Origin: an uncultured Candidatus Actinomarina sp.
GTDB lineage: Bacteria > Actinomycetota > Acidimicrobiia > Actinomarinales > Actinomarinaceae
Length of the DNA stretch: 64,000 bases
Direction: 5' to 3'
Assembly: GCA_902533795.1 (NCBI GenBank)
Contig: CACAND010000002.1
Location: 1 to 64,000 of the forward strand
Both the position numbers and the translations under genes were made by a program. Below, piece by piece: positions 1-8,623 of this stretch. Under the pieces are notes generated by a model. It saw nothing but the letters and a program-made list of their open reading frames with translations. It searched no databases and was not told where the DNA came from. Within the stretch, counting starts at the first letter, position 1. The number at the start of each line of letters is the position of its first letter.

Positions 1-275
1 TAGGAGATTTAGATTTAAATAAGTCAACAAAAGAAGATAAAACCAAAAATATCGAAGTAAAATTTCACATTTATTCTGAAAAATCTATAAGTAAATTAAA
101 TAAAGATAAAATCAAGATGAGCAATGAAATTTATATTTATATATTCAGAGATTATTACGTAGCAATGGAATTTTTTCTAGAAAATTTTAAAGATGTTGAG
201 ATTCTTTCACCTGAAAAGCTTAAAAATGAGTTTGATGAAAAAATTAATAAATTAAGAATCATGGTGAGTAAATGA
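1..275 (+). CDS. pafC: PafC-like WYL-domain transcriptional regulator, C-terminal fragment
   Basis: An open frame enters from the left edge (codons begin at base 3) and ends at TGA 273-275, giving about 90 residues. The fragment is charged and looks like the C-terminal (WCX) part of a WYL regulator: a beta-rich stretch, an aromatic FRDYY patch, then a final helix carrying LSPEKLKNEF. Identification rests mainly on context: in Actinomycetota pafB-pafC lies directly before tatA-tatC-helY, and exactly that order follows. PafBC is known as a DNA-damage-responsive activator in mycobacteria; that role here is inference. The stop overlaps the next start (ATGA). Confidence 0.6.
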   Translation, partial: GDLDLNKSTKEDKTKNIEVKFHIYSEKSISKLNKDKIKMSNEIYIYIFRDYYVAMEFFLENFKDVEILSPEKLKNEFDEKINKLRIMVSK

Positions 276-448
276 GCCTAACTGAATTAGTACTCATACT
301 GTTTATTTCACTAGGAATTTTAGATAAAAAAAAATTGAAGAAATACTATGATGCTTTTTCTGATTTTAACAAAGGACCTTCGAGAAGAATAATTGGAGAT
401 TCTAGTTTGAATGAAACTTGGAAATGGATCGGTGAAGAAGAGGAATGA
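272..448 (+). CDS. tatA: Minimal TatA/TatB-like twin-arginine translocase subunit
   Basis: A 58-residue ORF begins MSLTELVLILFISLGILD and continues with a Lys-rich amphipathic stretch (KKKLKKYYDAF). The topology fits TatA: a very short N-terminal membrane helix (about residues 4-16), a turn, an amphipathic helix and a charged tail. It lies between pafC and tatC with 4-base overlaps at both ends, the standard actinobacterial position. The usual Phe-Gly hinge is not obvious; a Leu-Gly pair occupies that place, so the protein is divergent. Family assignment is from context plus topology rather than strong motifs. Confidence 0.6.
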   Translation: MSLTELVLILFISLGILDKKKLKKYYDAFSDFNKGPSRRIIGDSSLNETWKWIGEEEE

Positions 449-1143
449 AAAAACCCTTTTTTGAACATTTAAAAGAACTAAACCTAAGAATCGTTTTTTC
501 TTTTTCATTAATTGTTGTTCTTTCAATTTTTATTTATGCAAAATATTCATTTTTTATAGAAGTTTTGAATGAGCCACTCATAAATGCAGGATATGATAAA
601 TCGAATATATTTGCTCTTACAATTTATGAAGGCTTTCAAGTTAAGATAACTAATGTTTTTTTAATTTCGCTGATTTTATTACTTCCATTAACAATTTTTA
701 ATTTAAGTTTCTTTTTTAAACCGGCAGTAATTGATTTATCTTGGCTTTCTTTTGTTCTTTACAATTTGTTTTTTACAATTTTTTATTATCTTGGTGTTTA
801 TGCAGCCTTAAATCTGAGCTCATACGGGATTGAATTTTTACTTTCATTTAATGAAAATGAAGTAATTCTTAGATCTCAAAATTACTATCAATTCATTATC
901 CGTCTTACTTTTCTGTTTGCTATTACATTTCAGCTTCCATTAATTACATTATTTCTTTTAAATAAAAATTTATTAAATATTAATTTTTTAACAACTAACA
1001 GACCTGAGTTGTTTATATTCATTTTAATATTATCAGCTATAGTTACTCCAACAGGTGATCCCGTAACATTATTTGCATTCACCATACCTTTATATTTACT
1101 AATTGAAATTGTTATATTCATACATAAAAAAACATCAAAGTGA
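445..1143 (+). CDS. tatC: Sec-independent protein translocase TatC
   Basis: This is the multi-spanning core of the twin-arginine translocase, which binds RR signal peptides. The protein has 232 residues and about six hydrophobic segments. The N-terminal cytoplasmic motif reads FFEHLKEL (family pattern HLxELRxR), and the final segments carry SAIVTPTGDPVT followed by a Pro-containing helix and Glu, matching the conserved TP-DP-P-YE region. The start ATG overlaps the tatA stop and the end overlaps the helY GTG, so the genes are translationally coupled. The assignment is firm. Confidence 0.93.
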   Translation: MKKPFFEHLKELNLRIVFSFSLIVVLSIFIYAKYSFFIEVLNEPLINAGYDKSNIFALTIYEGFQVKITNVFLISLILLLPLTIFNLSFFFKPAVIDLSWLSFVLYNLFFTIFYYLGVYAALNLSSYGIEFLLSFNENEVILRSQNYYQFIIRLTFLFAITFQLPLITLFLLNKNLLNINFLTTNRPELFIFILILSAIVTPTGDPVTLFAFTIPLYLLIEIVIFIHKKTSK

Positions 1144-3005
1144 GTTATAAATTAGATTCTTTTCAAATAGATGCAATCGAATCTTTGTATGAAAACTTAA
1201 ATGTACTTGTTACTGCACCTACTGGCGCTGGTAAAACAATAATTGCTGAACGAGGAATAGAAGAGTATTTAGACAAGGGAAATAGAGTAATTTACACAAC
1301 ACCAATAAAAGCTTTATCAAACCAAAAATACCATGACTTCATGAGTTCAGGATTTGACACAGGTCTTTTAACAGGTGACCGAAATGAGAATCCAGATGCA
1401 GGCCTAATAATAGCAACTACAGAGATTTTAAGAAATATGATATTTACTAATGATGAGAGAATAAATGATATTGGTTTAGTTGTACTTGATGAAGTTCATT
1501 ACTTAGCGGACAAGGAACGTGGATCTACTTGGGAAGAAATTATTATTCACTTACCAAAAGATATAAAATTATTATGCCTATCTGCAACTATTGGAAATGA
1601 AAACGAATTTTTAAACTGGATTGTATCTCAAAGAGGTCCTACAGATTTAATTCAATCTAAGATTCGCCCAGTTCCTTTAGAAATATCTTTGATCACAGCG
1701 TCTAAAGATGATGAACAAATATTAGCTATTAAAAGTACAGAGGATAAAAGAAATAAACCTATTTTTAAACTGGATAAAAAATTTAAAAGATTTAGGAAGC
1801 CATCTTTGTCTGATCAAATTTCATATATTATGAATAAAAAAGCAACGCCGTGTATTTTATTTTATTTTTCACGTGAAAAAGTTGAAAATAAAGCAAGGTA
1901 TGCTGCAAATTTAAATTTTAAAATTAAAAAGAATGTTCAGTTAAGACATTTGTTTGAAGATATTTTTGACGACATTACTAATGAAGAATATCAACTTTTG
2001 AATTTAGATGAACTTTATTGGATGTGGTCACGAGGGGTTGCTTACCATCATGCTGGTTTGGCTCCAATTGTTAAAGAATTTGTTGAGTTTTTATTTATAA
2101 ATAGACACATAGATATTCTTTTTGCAACAGAGACACTTTCCCTAGGAATTAATATGCCGGCTAAATCTATTATTATTGATTCATCATTTAAATATGACGG
2201 ATTAAAAACTAGATTGATTTCAAAATCTGAATTCTTACAACTTACAGGTAGAGCTGGTAGAAGAGGAATTGATTCCAAGGGATATGCGTATATAAATTAT
2301 GATAAAAGAGTTGACAACAGTTGGTACAACGACTTGTTTGATCTGAAACCAAATAATCTAAAATCCTCTTATTCAAATTCATATGGATCGGTACTTAATT
2401 TGAATAATAAATATGGTGAAAAAAAAGGTATTGAAATGATTAAAAAAAGTTTTTATTCATATCAAAATAAATTAAACGACAAAGCTCTTGAAACTAACTA
2501 TAAAGCAAAATTAAAAGTTTTAAATGAAATGAATTATTTTACTGATTTAAAAAAGAATAAATTATTAACTGAAACTCATAGAGATAATTTGATATTAGGA
2601 ATTGAAATGTTGAATGAAAATAATGATATTGAATTTTGTCTTATGTTTCTTGCTTCTGGTATATCAACATCAAAATATGAAATATCAGTTCATGACAAAT
2701 ATAATGATTTGCTAACTAAATATCTAATCTCACAAGAAAAAGTAAATAAACTTGAAGCATTTAGTGGAGTTAAAAATAAAATCAATTTGGACATTACTTG
2801 GTTTAGTATTTTTTTAGAATTTTATAATTCTGACAATATCGAATACACATTAAGTAAATTTAATGTAACACTAGGTGATTTTATTAAAGCTTGCCGAGAA
2901 GCATCTGAAATATCACAAAAAGTCTATTCAATTTATGAGATTGAAAACTTTGATAAAATAGCAAAAAAATTAAAACATAATATTATTCAGAAAACTATGA
3001 TATGA
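1140..3005 (+). CDS. helY: Ski2-like DEVH-box helicase HelY, short form
   Basis: Superfamily 2 helicase of 621 residues with a GTG start inside the tatC stop. Visible motifs: Walker A APTGAGKT (26-33), DEVH (117-120), SAT (148-150), and motif VI QLTGRAGRRG at about 368-378. The gene follows tatC as in mycobacteria. The helicase core is complete, but actinobacterial HelY is usually about 900 residues; here the region after motif VI is much shorter. Its last 60 residues still resemble the DSHCT-type end (GDFIKACREA). It is probably an RNA-processing helicase; its substrates are unknown. Confidence 0.88.
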   Translation: MSYKLDSFQIDAIESLYENLNVLVTAPTGAGKTIIAERGIEEYLDKGNRVIYTTPIKALSNQKYHDFMSSGFDTGLLTGDRNENPDAGLIIATTEILRNMIFTNDERINDIGLVVLDEVHYLADKERGSTWEEIIIHLPKDIKLLCLSATIGNENEFLNWIVSQRGPTDLIQSKIRPVPLEISLITASKDDEQILAIKSTEDKRNKPIFKLDKKFKRFRKPSLSDQISYIMNKKATPCILFYFSREKVENKARYAANLNFKIKKNVQLRHLFEDIFDDITNEEYQLLNLDELYWMWSRGVAYHHAGLAPIVKEFVEFLFINRHIDILFATETLSLGINMPAKSIIIDSSFKYDGLKTRLISKSEFLQLTGRAGRRGIDSKGYAYINYDKRVDNSWYNDLFDLKPNNLKSSYSNSYGSVLNLNNKYGEKKGIEMIKKSFYSYQNKLNDKALETNYKAKLKVLNEMNYFTDLKKNKLLTETHRDNLILGIEMLNENNDIEFCLMFLASGISTSKYEISVHDKYNDLLTKYLISQEKVNKLEAFSGVKNKINLDITWFSIFLEFYNSDNIEYTLSKFNVTLGDFIKACREASEISQKVYSIYEIENFDKIAKKLKHNIIQKTMI

Positions 3006-3874
3006 AAAAATACGTTGTAATTCATAATAAAAATTCAAGAGGTAAGAAGTTAACCCAAGTTGAAATTGAAAAATTATTTTCTAGCCATAATTTAAGTGCA
3101 GTTGTTTATCAAACATCTAAAGCATCTAAAGTAGAAGAAATAATTTTAAATCACAAAAACGATAGTGTTATCTTCTGTGCAATAGGAGGTGATGGCACGC
3201 TTAGTAATTTAATCGATAACTTACTAAAAAATAATGTAAGTAATCCTGAGGTTGCTTGTCTACCTTCTGGTAGTGGATCTGATTTCATGAGAACATTTGC
3301 TTTTCCAAAAAATATCAATGAGGGTATTAAAAGGCTTAAAAATGATCAAAATTATAAAATTGATGTTGCACACATAAGCTCTTCTAACAAAAGTAGATAT
3401 TTTGTAAATGTCTTAAATTATGGTTTTTTGGCAGACACAGTACATACAAGTGAAAGTCTTCCGAGAATGTTTAAACGATTTAGATATCCTATTAGTTTTT
3501 GGTTAAAACTCTTACCTGCAAAAAGTATGTTATTTCAAATTGAAAATGATAGATTCAACTTCAATAATTTGGCTTTTAATATATCAATCTGTAATGGTCA
3601 ATTTTTTGGCGGTGGTTGGAATATTTCACCAAAATCAAGCCTCCAAGATGGATTATTAAATATTCAAATATTTAAAGTTACCAAGCTAAAAGCTATGAAA
3701 TTATTTTTTCTTGCTAAAAAAGGTCTTCACTTAACAGAACCAGACGTAATTTTAAAAAAATCAAATAAATTAACATTATTAACCCCAAATACAATTGAAG
3801 TTGATGGAGATTACTTTGACCAGGGACCAGCTGAGATAAATGTTAAAAAAGAAGCTATATTATTAAAAATTTAG
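3002..3874 (+). CDS. Diacylglycerol/lipid kinase family protein
   Basis: A 290-residue protein of the DAGK catalytic (YegS/LCB5) family, which transfers the gamma-phosphate of ATP to lipid alcohols. The nucleotide-binding GGDGT is at residues 62-66 and the following loop PSGSGSDFMRT at 88-98. A second beta-rich domain carries ISICNGQFFGGGW, typical of the family. ATG overlaps the helY stop, so it is the last gene of the pafC-tatA-tatC-helY run. The substrate (diacylglycerol, phosphatidylinositol or another lipid) cannot be read from the sequence. Confidence 0.88.
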   Translation: MKKYVVIHNKNSRGKKLTQVEIEKLFSSHNLSAVVYQTSKASKVEEIILNHKNDSVIFCAIGGDGTLSNLIDNLLKNNVSNPEVACLPSGSGSDFMRTFAFPKNINEGIKRLKNDQNYKIDVAHISSSNKSRYFVNVLNYGFLADTVHTSESLPRMFKRFRYPISFWLKLLPAKSMLFQIENDRFNFNNLAFNISICNGQFFGGGWNISPKSSLQDGLLNIQIFKVTKLKAMKLFFLAKKGLHLTEPDVILKKSNKLTLLTPNTIEVDGDYFDQGPAEINVKKEAILLKI

Positions 3875-3904
3875 TATTATTCTTACAGAAATTTAAGGAG
3901 AAAC

Positions 3905-4261
3905 ATGGCGGATAAAGATATTGAAGAGATAGAAGAGCCTACCATGGAAGACCTTGAAGAAGATTCTGAAGAAAACGAATCTCCCCCAGAAGAGGAAGAA
4001 AAAGAAGAAGTTGAAACAGAATCACTTGAAGCCCGTGTTGAGACCGAAAAAAAATCAGTAGATGATAATGATGAAGCTGAAGGCTCATTTATGTCAGTTG
4101 ATGCTGCAGAAAAAAGGAATGTAAAAAGTTCTGATTTGAAATTAGATGAAACAGCAGAAGATATACAAGCTGATGAATTTACATGTTCTATATGTTTTTT
4201 GGTTTTGAAAAGAACTCAGCTTGAAAAACCTAGAGCTAAGGTGTGTTCGGACTGTGCATGA
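3905..4261 (+). CDS. DUF4193 family acidic protein with C-terminal CxxC pairs
   Basis: A 118-residue protein preceded by a clear ribosome-binding site (AAGGAG, 5 bases before ATG). The first 60 residues are almost entirely Glu/Asp. The C-terminus has two CxxC pairs, Cys94/Cys97 and Cys114/Cys117, around the family signature DEFTCSICFLV, so a zinc-ribbon-like metal site is likely. DUF4193 is an Actinomycetota-restricted family of unknown function. In some relatives it lies near dut. Here it is followed by an overlapping acetyltransferase. Confidence 0.9.
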   Translation: MADKDIEEIEEPTMEDLEEDSEENESPPEEEEKEEVETESLEARVETEKKSVDDNDEAEGSFMSVDAAEKRNVKSSDLKLDETAEDIQADEFTCSICFLVLKRTQLEKPRAKVCSDCA

Positions 4262-4718
4262 ATCAAAATTTGAAGATTTTGGCTTAACCTTTGAAATATT
4301 AGAGAAAGATAAACCACCACCAGTCCTCCAAAAAAAATTTGACAACGAAATAGGCAAGATTGATCCTGTACTTTTTCGCTACTATCAAAATATTGTAAAA
4401 AATCATGATTCAAAACATTATGTTTTAACTTATAAAGCTTCAGACAATATTAACGATGTAGGATATGCAAGAATCGTTATCGATGAGTTTTATTGGAACT
4501 TATATGAAATATTCATTGAATATGATTTTAGAGAACTTGGCCTAGGGACCCAACTCTTCGAATTTATAAATAATCAATCTAAATCGTCCAAATCAGAGAT
4601 TAGAACTTATGCATTACCAAGTGATAGACAAGCGAAAAATTTCTATGAAAGTAATTTAATAACCGCAAAACTTTTAGTTATGGAAAGAAAACGTGAACAC
4701 AATCGCTACAGACCTTGA
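4254..4718 (+). CDS. GNAT family N-acetyltransferase
   Basis: About 154 residues. The acetyl-CoA loop RELGLGTQLF fits the GNAT motif A pattern (R/Q-x-x-G-x-G/A), preceded by a beta strand (YEIFIEYDF) and followed by a conserved-looking NFYE near the end. The start is uncertain: GTG 4254 overlaps the DUF4193 stop by 8 bases and has AAGG upstream, while TTG 4221 would overlap by 41. I chose 4254. The acceptor substrate is unknown. The downstream phosphatase overlaps its last 26 bases. Confidence 0.75.
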   Translation: MHESKFEDFGLTFEILEKDKPPPVLQKKFDNEIGKIDPVLFRYYQNIVKNHDSKHYVLTYKASDNINDVGYARIVIDEFYWNLYEIFIEYDFRELGLGTQLFEFINNQSKSSKSEIRTYALPSDRQAKNFYESNLITAKLLVMERKREHNRYRP

Positions 4719-5454
4719 TGGGACTATTTATTTAAATAATGAAATTATCCCTGGCGTAATTGAATCATTACTTGATCTTGATAAATATAATTTAAAAATA
4801 ATATTTATAACCAATAACAGTTCGCAAGCTCCTATGGAAATTTGTAACAAGTTAGAGAAACTATTGTTAATAGATATTGATTTAGATCAAATAGTCACGC
4901 CTTTAGTTATTTTAAAACAGTATTTAGAAAACAAAAACATGATGATTTATGTTCATGGATCTGATAATTTATCAAACTTCGTAAATAGTATTGCTAATGT
5001 AACAACAAATATTGATGAATCACAAATGGTCTTAATAGGTAGAAAAGAGAAATATACACAGCTAGAAGTTAATAATATTATGAGTGCTTATCAAAATGGA
5101 AGTAATATCTACGCTTTAAATAAAGACTTAACCTTTCCAATTAATGAATTTGAGTTTGAAGAGGGAAATGGTGCAATTGTAAAAGAGATAGAAAAAATAC
5201 TTAATATTGAGATTCAATCATTTGGTAAGCCTGATAAATTTTATTCTAATTTCCTGCTTAGAAATTTTGAAAATATAGCCTATGTAATTGGCGATAGGGT
5301 AGATACAGATATACTTTTAGCTAAAGAAATAAATGCTAAATCTTATCTTGTTAACTCTTCAATTCAAAATTATCTAAGTGATGAAATCGCAGATTTTAAG
5401 TTTGATAAATTTTCAGATTGTATATCTTCTATAATTAAAAACCTTCAGAATTAA
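4693..5454 (+). CDS. NagD-type HAD-superfamily IIA phosphatase
   Basis: A 253-residue HAD hydrolase. Motif I is DLDGT (residues 7-11, nucleophile Asp7), motif II FITNNSS at about 43-48, and motif IV GDRVDTDILLA at about 198. The large cap between motifs II and III places it in subfamily IIA (NagD, 4-nitrophenylphosphatase, phosphoglycolate phosphatase-like). In mycobacteria a related HAD gene also lies shortly upstream of nadK (ppnK), which supports vertical inheritance. The GTG start lies inside the GNAT gene. Its 3' end overlaps the convergent rhomboid gene by 42 bases. The physiological substrate is not predictable. Confidence 0.87.
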   Translation: MNTIATDLDGTIYLNNEIIPGVIESLLDLDKYNLKIIFITNNSSQAPMEICNKLEKLLLIDIDLDQIVTPLVILKQYLENKNMMIYVHGSDNLSNFVNSIANVTTNIDESQMVLIGRKEKYTQLEVNNIMSAYQNGSNIYALNKDLTFPINEFEFEEGNGAIVKEIEKILNIEIQSFGKPDKFYSNFLLRNFENIAYVIGDRVDTDILLAKEINAKSYLVNSSIQNYLSDEIADFKFDKFSDCISSIIKNLQN

Positions 5455-6120
5455 ATATCCAACAATAAAACCTCCAATATGAGCTTCCCATGAAATATTT
5501 GTGTTTTGTAGTGCTATCAATATTTGTGAAATAAACCAAAAAATCATGAAAAATTTTGCTTTTATAGTTGTTGGAAATAAAAATCCAAATGGGACAAGTA
5601 CAAGTAATTGAGCATTTGGAAATAAATATAGATATGCACCCATTAATGCAGATACTATCCCTGATGCTCCAACTATAGGATTAATATCAAACGCATTCAG
5701 TATGATGTGCGAAAACATGCTTGCTAAACCAGTAAAAATTAAAAAGATTATAAATCTAATTTTTCCTAATTTATCTTCAATGTTATTTCCAAAAATCCAG
5801 AAACTCCATAGATTGCCTAATATGTGAACAAAATTTGCATGAAACATGTTTGAAAACAATAAACTTAAAAGTATATTTTTATTTTCAAATACAATATTGG
5901 AACTTTTTAATGTACATTCATTGTTGTAATACTGATCTAAAGATAGGGGTTGATTGTTAAAGACTTCACATGGAATTGCAGCAAATTCATAGAAAAAATT
6001 AAAAAGTTCATTGGGGTTTCTTGGTTGTATTAGAACGTATACCAATATTGAAAGAAATATAAAAATTCTTGAGATAACCGGATTATTTTTCGGGGGATTT
6101 ATATCTGATATTGGTATCAC
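5413..6120 (-). CDS. Rhomboid family intramembrane serine protease
   Basis: A 235-residue membrane protein with about six helices. The catalytic serine is in GASGIVSALMG (Ser153) and the partner histidine in WEAHIGGFIVGY (His214). The family motif HANFVHILGNLWSFWIFG (94-111) carries the conserved His/Asn of the oxyanion region. The N-terminus (MIPISDINPP) is like many bacterial rhomboids. A non-helical insert at about 45-75 has two cysteines (51, 69) and is probably external. The start is GTG 6120, with AGGAG six bases upstream. The last 42 bases overlap the opposite HAD gene. Confidence 0.92.
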   Translation of the reverse strand: MIPISDINPPKNNPVISRIFIFLSILVYVLIQPRNPNELFNFFYEFAAIPCEVFNNQPLSLDQYYNNECTLKSSNIVFENKNILLSLLFSNMFHANFVHILGNLWSFWIFGNNIEDKLGKIRFIIFLIFTGLASMFSHIILNAFDINPIVGASGIVSALMGAYLYLFPNAQLLVLVPFGFLFPTTIKAKFFMIFWFISQILIALQNTNISWEAHIGGFIVGYLILKVFNYRRYTI

Positions 6121-6148
6121 TTTGTACTCCTAACAAGATACGTATAAT
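6121..6148 (+). promoter_or_regulatory. Promoter of nadK, probably leaderless
   Basis: TTTGTA (6121-6126), a 16-base spacer and a perfect TATAAT (6143-6148). The GTG start of nadK is at 6157, 8 bases after the -10 box. Transcription would begin at or next to the start codon, and no ribosome-binding site fits between. The site lies in a 36-base divergent gap shared with the rhomboid gene. Confidence 0.6.
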
Positions 6149-6156
6149 ATATCCTA

Positions 6157-6957
6157 GTGAAGAATTTATTAATAATTTCATCAAAAAAGTATCTATCAAA
6201 AAAAATATCAAAAGATATATTTAAAATCTTGGATAAAAATGAATTTAATTATGCAACTCATGAAATTGATTCACTGGAAGATGAAAAATACAGAAGTAAT
6301 AAAATTGATTTGGTTATAAGCATAGGTGGAGATGGCACTGCATTAAAAGCTATGAGAATTGCATGGCAATTAAATAGTCCCTTAATAAATATTGGACCTG
6401 GCAGACTGGGATATTTAGTTAGTTCTCCAGATAATTTTCAATCCATACTTAATGATTGGAATGGTAGCAATTATGAATTTGTTGAAAGAAAAGCAATTAT
6501 TCAAAATGAAGATCAAAATTTCCCTTCATTTAATGAAGTAGTCATAATAAAAAATTCTCCAACTAGGATACTTGATTTGGAAATCGAAACATATCAACAA
6601 AAGGTTAAACTAAGAGGCGATGGAATCATTTTATCAACCTCGCTTGGCTCAACAGCATATAATTATTCTGCAGGTGGTCCTATTATTCAAAATGATATTG
6701 ATGTAATCTCGATAACTCCAATATCACCTTTTTCCAAATTTCCAAGATCAATTGTAGTAAATAAAGATTCTCTTATAAATATATCTATTAACAAAAATCA
6801 AAATTATGCAATACAATTTGATGGTGTTGCAGAGATACAAGAAAAAAATACTGAAAATACTAAATATTCTTATAATTTATCTAATAAATCAGTAAAAATT
6901 TTAGGCACTGATAACAATCCAAAACTTGATTTATTTCTTAATCAAATTTTAAGATAG
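6157..6957 (+). CDS. nadK: NAD kinase
   Basis: ATP-dependent phosphorylation of NAD to NADP. 266 residues. GGDGT is at residues 57-61, followed by PLINIGPGRLGYLV, then FNEVVI and the signature DGIILSTSLGSTAYNYSAGGP. All the classic NAD-kinase motifs are intact. The conserved actinobacterial order (HAD phosphatase, nadK, pyrG) supports the call, although tlyA and recN, which sit nearby in mycobacteria, are missing. The GTG start immediately follows a consensus -10 box. Confidence 0.95.
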   Translation: MKNLLIISSKKYLSKKISKDIFKILDKNEFNYATHEIDSLEDEKYRSNKIDLVISIGGDGTALKAMRIAWQLNSPLINIGPGRLGYLVSSPDNFQSILNDWNGSNYEFVERKAIIQNEDQNFPSFNEVVIIKNSPTRILDLEIETYQQKVKLRGDGIILSTSLGSTAYNYSAGGPIIQNDIDVISITPISPFSKFPRSIVVNKDSLINISINKNQNYAIQFDGVAEIQEKNTENTKYSYNLSNKSVKILGTDNNPKLDLFLNQILR

Positions 6958-6961
6958 TACT

Positions 6962-6988
6962 TTGATTTAATTCTTTACCTGTTAAAGT
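6962..6988 (+). promoter_or_regulatory. Candidate leaderless promoter of pyrG
   Basis: TTGATT (6962-6967) and TAAAGT (6983-6988) are 15 bases apart, and the GTG of pyrG follows 6 bases later. The first part closely resembles the promoter candidate before the MerR gene at 24335 (TTGATTTAAT shared). There is no Shine-Dalgarno sequence. Confidence 0.4.
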
Positions 6989-6994
6989 TTCAAT

Positions 6995-8623
6995 GTGACC
7001 AAATACATTTTTGTAACTGGTGGTGTAGTCTCTGGTCTTGGAAAAGGGATTACATCTGCATCTCTTGGAAACCTACTAAAATCTCGTGGATTATCTGTAA
7101 TTAATCAAAAACTAGATCCATATATAAATGTAGATCCAGATACAATGAATCCATTTCAACATGGGGAAGTATTTGTAACAGAAGATGGAGCTACAACTGA
7201 TCTAGATTTAGGTCATTATGAGAGATTTACAGGTGTTAATTTAAGAAAAGACTCTAATGTCACTACAGGGAGTATTTACAGAAAAGTTATTGAGAGTGAA
7301 AGAAAAGGTGACTATTTAGGTGCAACAGTTCAAGTAATTCCTCATATTACAGATGAAATCAAAAGAAGAATTAAGGGGATTTCAAATGATATAGATGTAC
7401 AAATTACCGAAATCGGTGGAACTGTTGGTGATATTGAAATCCTTCCATTTTTAGAAGCCGCACGTCAAATTCGAAAAGAATTAGGAAGTGAAAATGTCAT
7501 GTTTATACATGTTACTTTGGTTCCATTTATTGGACCAAGTACAGAGTTGAAAACTAAACCAACGCAACATTCAGTAACTTTACTAAGGGCAGCGGGAATT
7601 TCTCCAGATTTGATAGTTCTACGATCTGATAGAGAATTAAATGAAGAAATAAAAAGTAAAGTTTCATTATTTTGTGATGTATCTTTATCGAATGTTATCA
7701 ATGCTCCTGATTTGGATGATATTTATGAAGTCCCATTAAGAATGTTTGACGAAGGATTAGATAATGCTGTGAATGATCGTTTAAAACTTAATTCAAACTC
7801 CCAAGACTTATCCCAATGGAAAACAATGGTTGATTTAAAACAGAATGCTATAAACACGGTAAAAATTGCAATACTTGGTAAATATTTTGGATTACCTGAC
7901 AGTTACCTCTCGGTTGTTGAATCGTTAAAGCATTCTTGTTTACAAAACAATGTGAAACTAGATCTTCACTGGATAGATGCAGATAATTTTGAATTAGATT
8001 CACTTGCTGACATGGATGGTGTAATAGTTCCGGGAGGTTTTGGATATAGAGGTATAGAAGGAAAAATATCAGCAATACAGTACATCAGAGAAAACAAGAT
8101 TCCTTTTCTAGGAATTTGTTTAGGGTTACAATGTGCAGTAATAGAATTTGCAAGAAATGTTTGTGGAATATCTGATGCAAATTCTTCGGAATTTTCTCAA
8201 AATACGAAGAATTATGTAATTGATCTATTACCAAACCAAGATCTAGATAAAGATGATGTGGGAGCTTCGATGAGACTAGGAACTTATCCTTGTAAAATCA
8301 ATCCAGATACCATTGCATCGAAAATATATAGTGACGAAGTAATTTATGAGAGACATCGTCATCGCTATGAAGTAAATAATAAATATCGAGATAAATTGAT
8401 TAAAAATGGTTTGATTATTGGTGGGGTTTCACCAGATAATAATTTAGTTGAAATGATTGAAATAAAAGATCATCCTTATTTTGTTGCTTCACAATTTCAC
8501 CCGGAATTTAAATCTAGACCGTGGGAACCTGCACCATTATTCAATGATTTTATTGCTTCATCTATAAAAACTAAATCATCGGAATCTAATAATATTGTCT
8601 CAGAAACAGTCAAAAAAAAGTAA
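6995..8623 (+). CDS. pyrG: CTP synthase
   Basis: Converts UTP to CTP using ATP and glutamine-derived ammonia. At 542 residues it is of normal length. The N-terminal synthetase domain opens with the P-loop VTGGVVSGLGKG, followed by KLDPYINVDPDTMNPFQHGE. The C-terminal class I glutaminase has GICLGLQ (catalytic Cys at about 374) and FHPEF (His at about 501). The start is GTG 6995; the ATG two bases earlier runs straight into TGA. The end overlaps xerD by 29 bases. Confidence 0.97.
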   Translation: MTKYIFVTGGVVSGLGKGITSASLGNLLKSRGLSVINQKLDPYINVDPDTMNPFQHGEVFVTEDGATTDLDLGHYERFTGVNLRKDSNVTTGSIYRKVIESERKGDYLGATVQVIPHITDEIKRRIKGISNDIDVQITEIGGTVGDIEILPFLEAARQIRKELGSENVMFIHVTLVPFIGPSTELKTKPTQHSVTLLRAAGISPDLIVLRSDRELNEEIKSKVSLFCDVSLSNVINAPDLDDIYEVPLRMFDEGLDNAVNDRLKLNSNSQDLSQWKTMVDLKQNAINTVKIAILGKYFGLPDSYLSVVESLKHSCLQNNVKLDLHWIDADNFELDSLADMDGVIVPGGFGYRGIEGKISAIQYIRENKIPFLGICLGLQCAVIEFARNVCGISDANSSEFSQNTKNYVIDLLPNQDLDKDDVGASMRLGTYPCKINPDTIASKIYSDEVIYERHRHRYEVNNKYRDKLIKNGLIIGGVSPDNNLVEMIEIKDHPYFVASQFHPEFKSRPWEPAPLFNDFIASSIKTKSSESNNIVSETVKKK

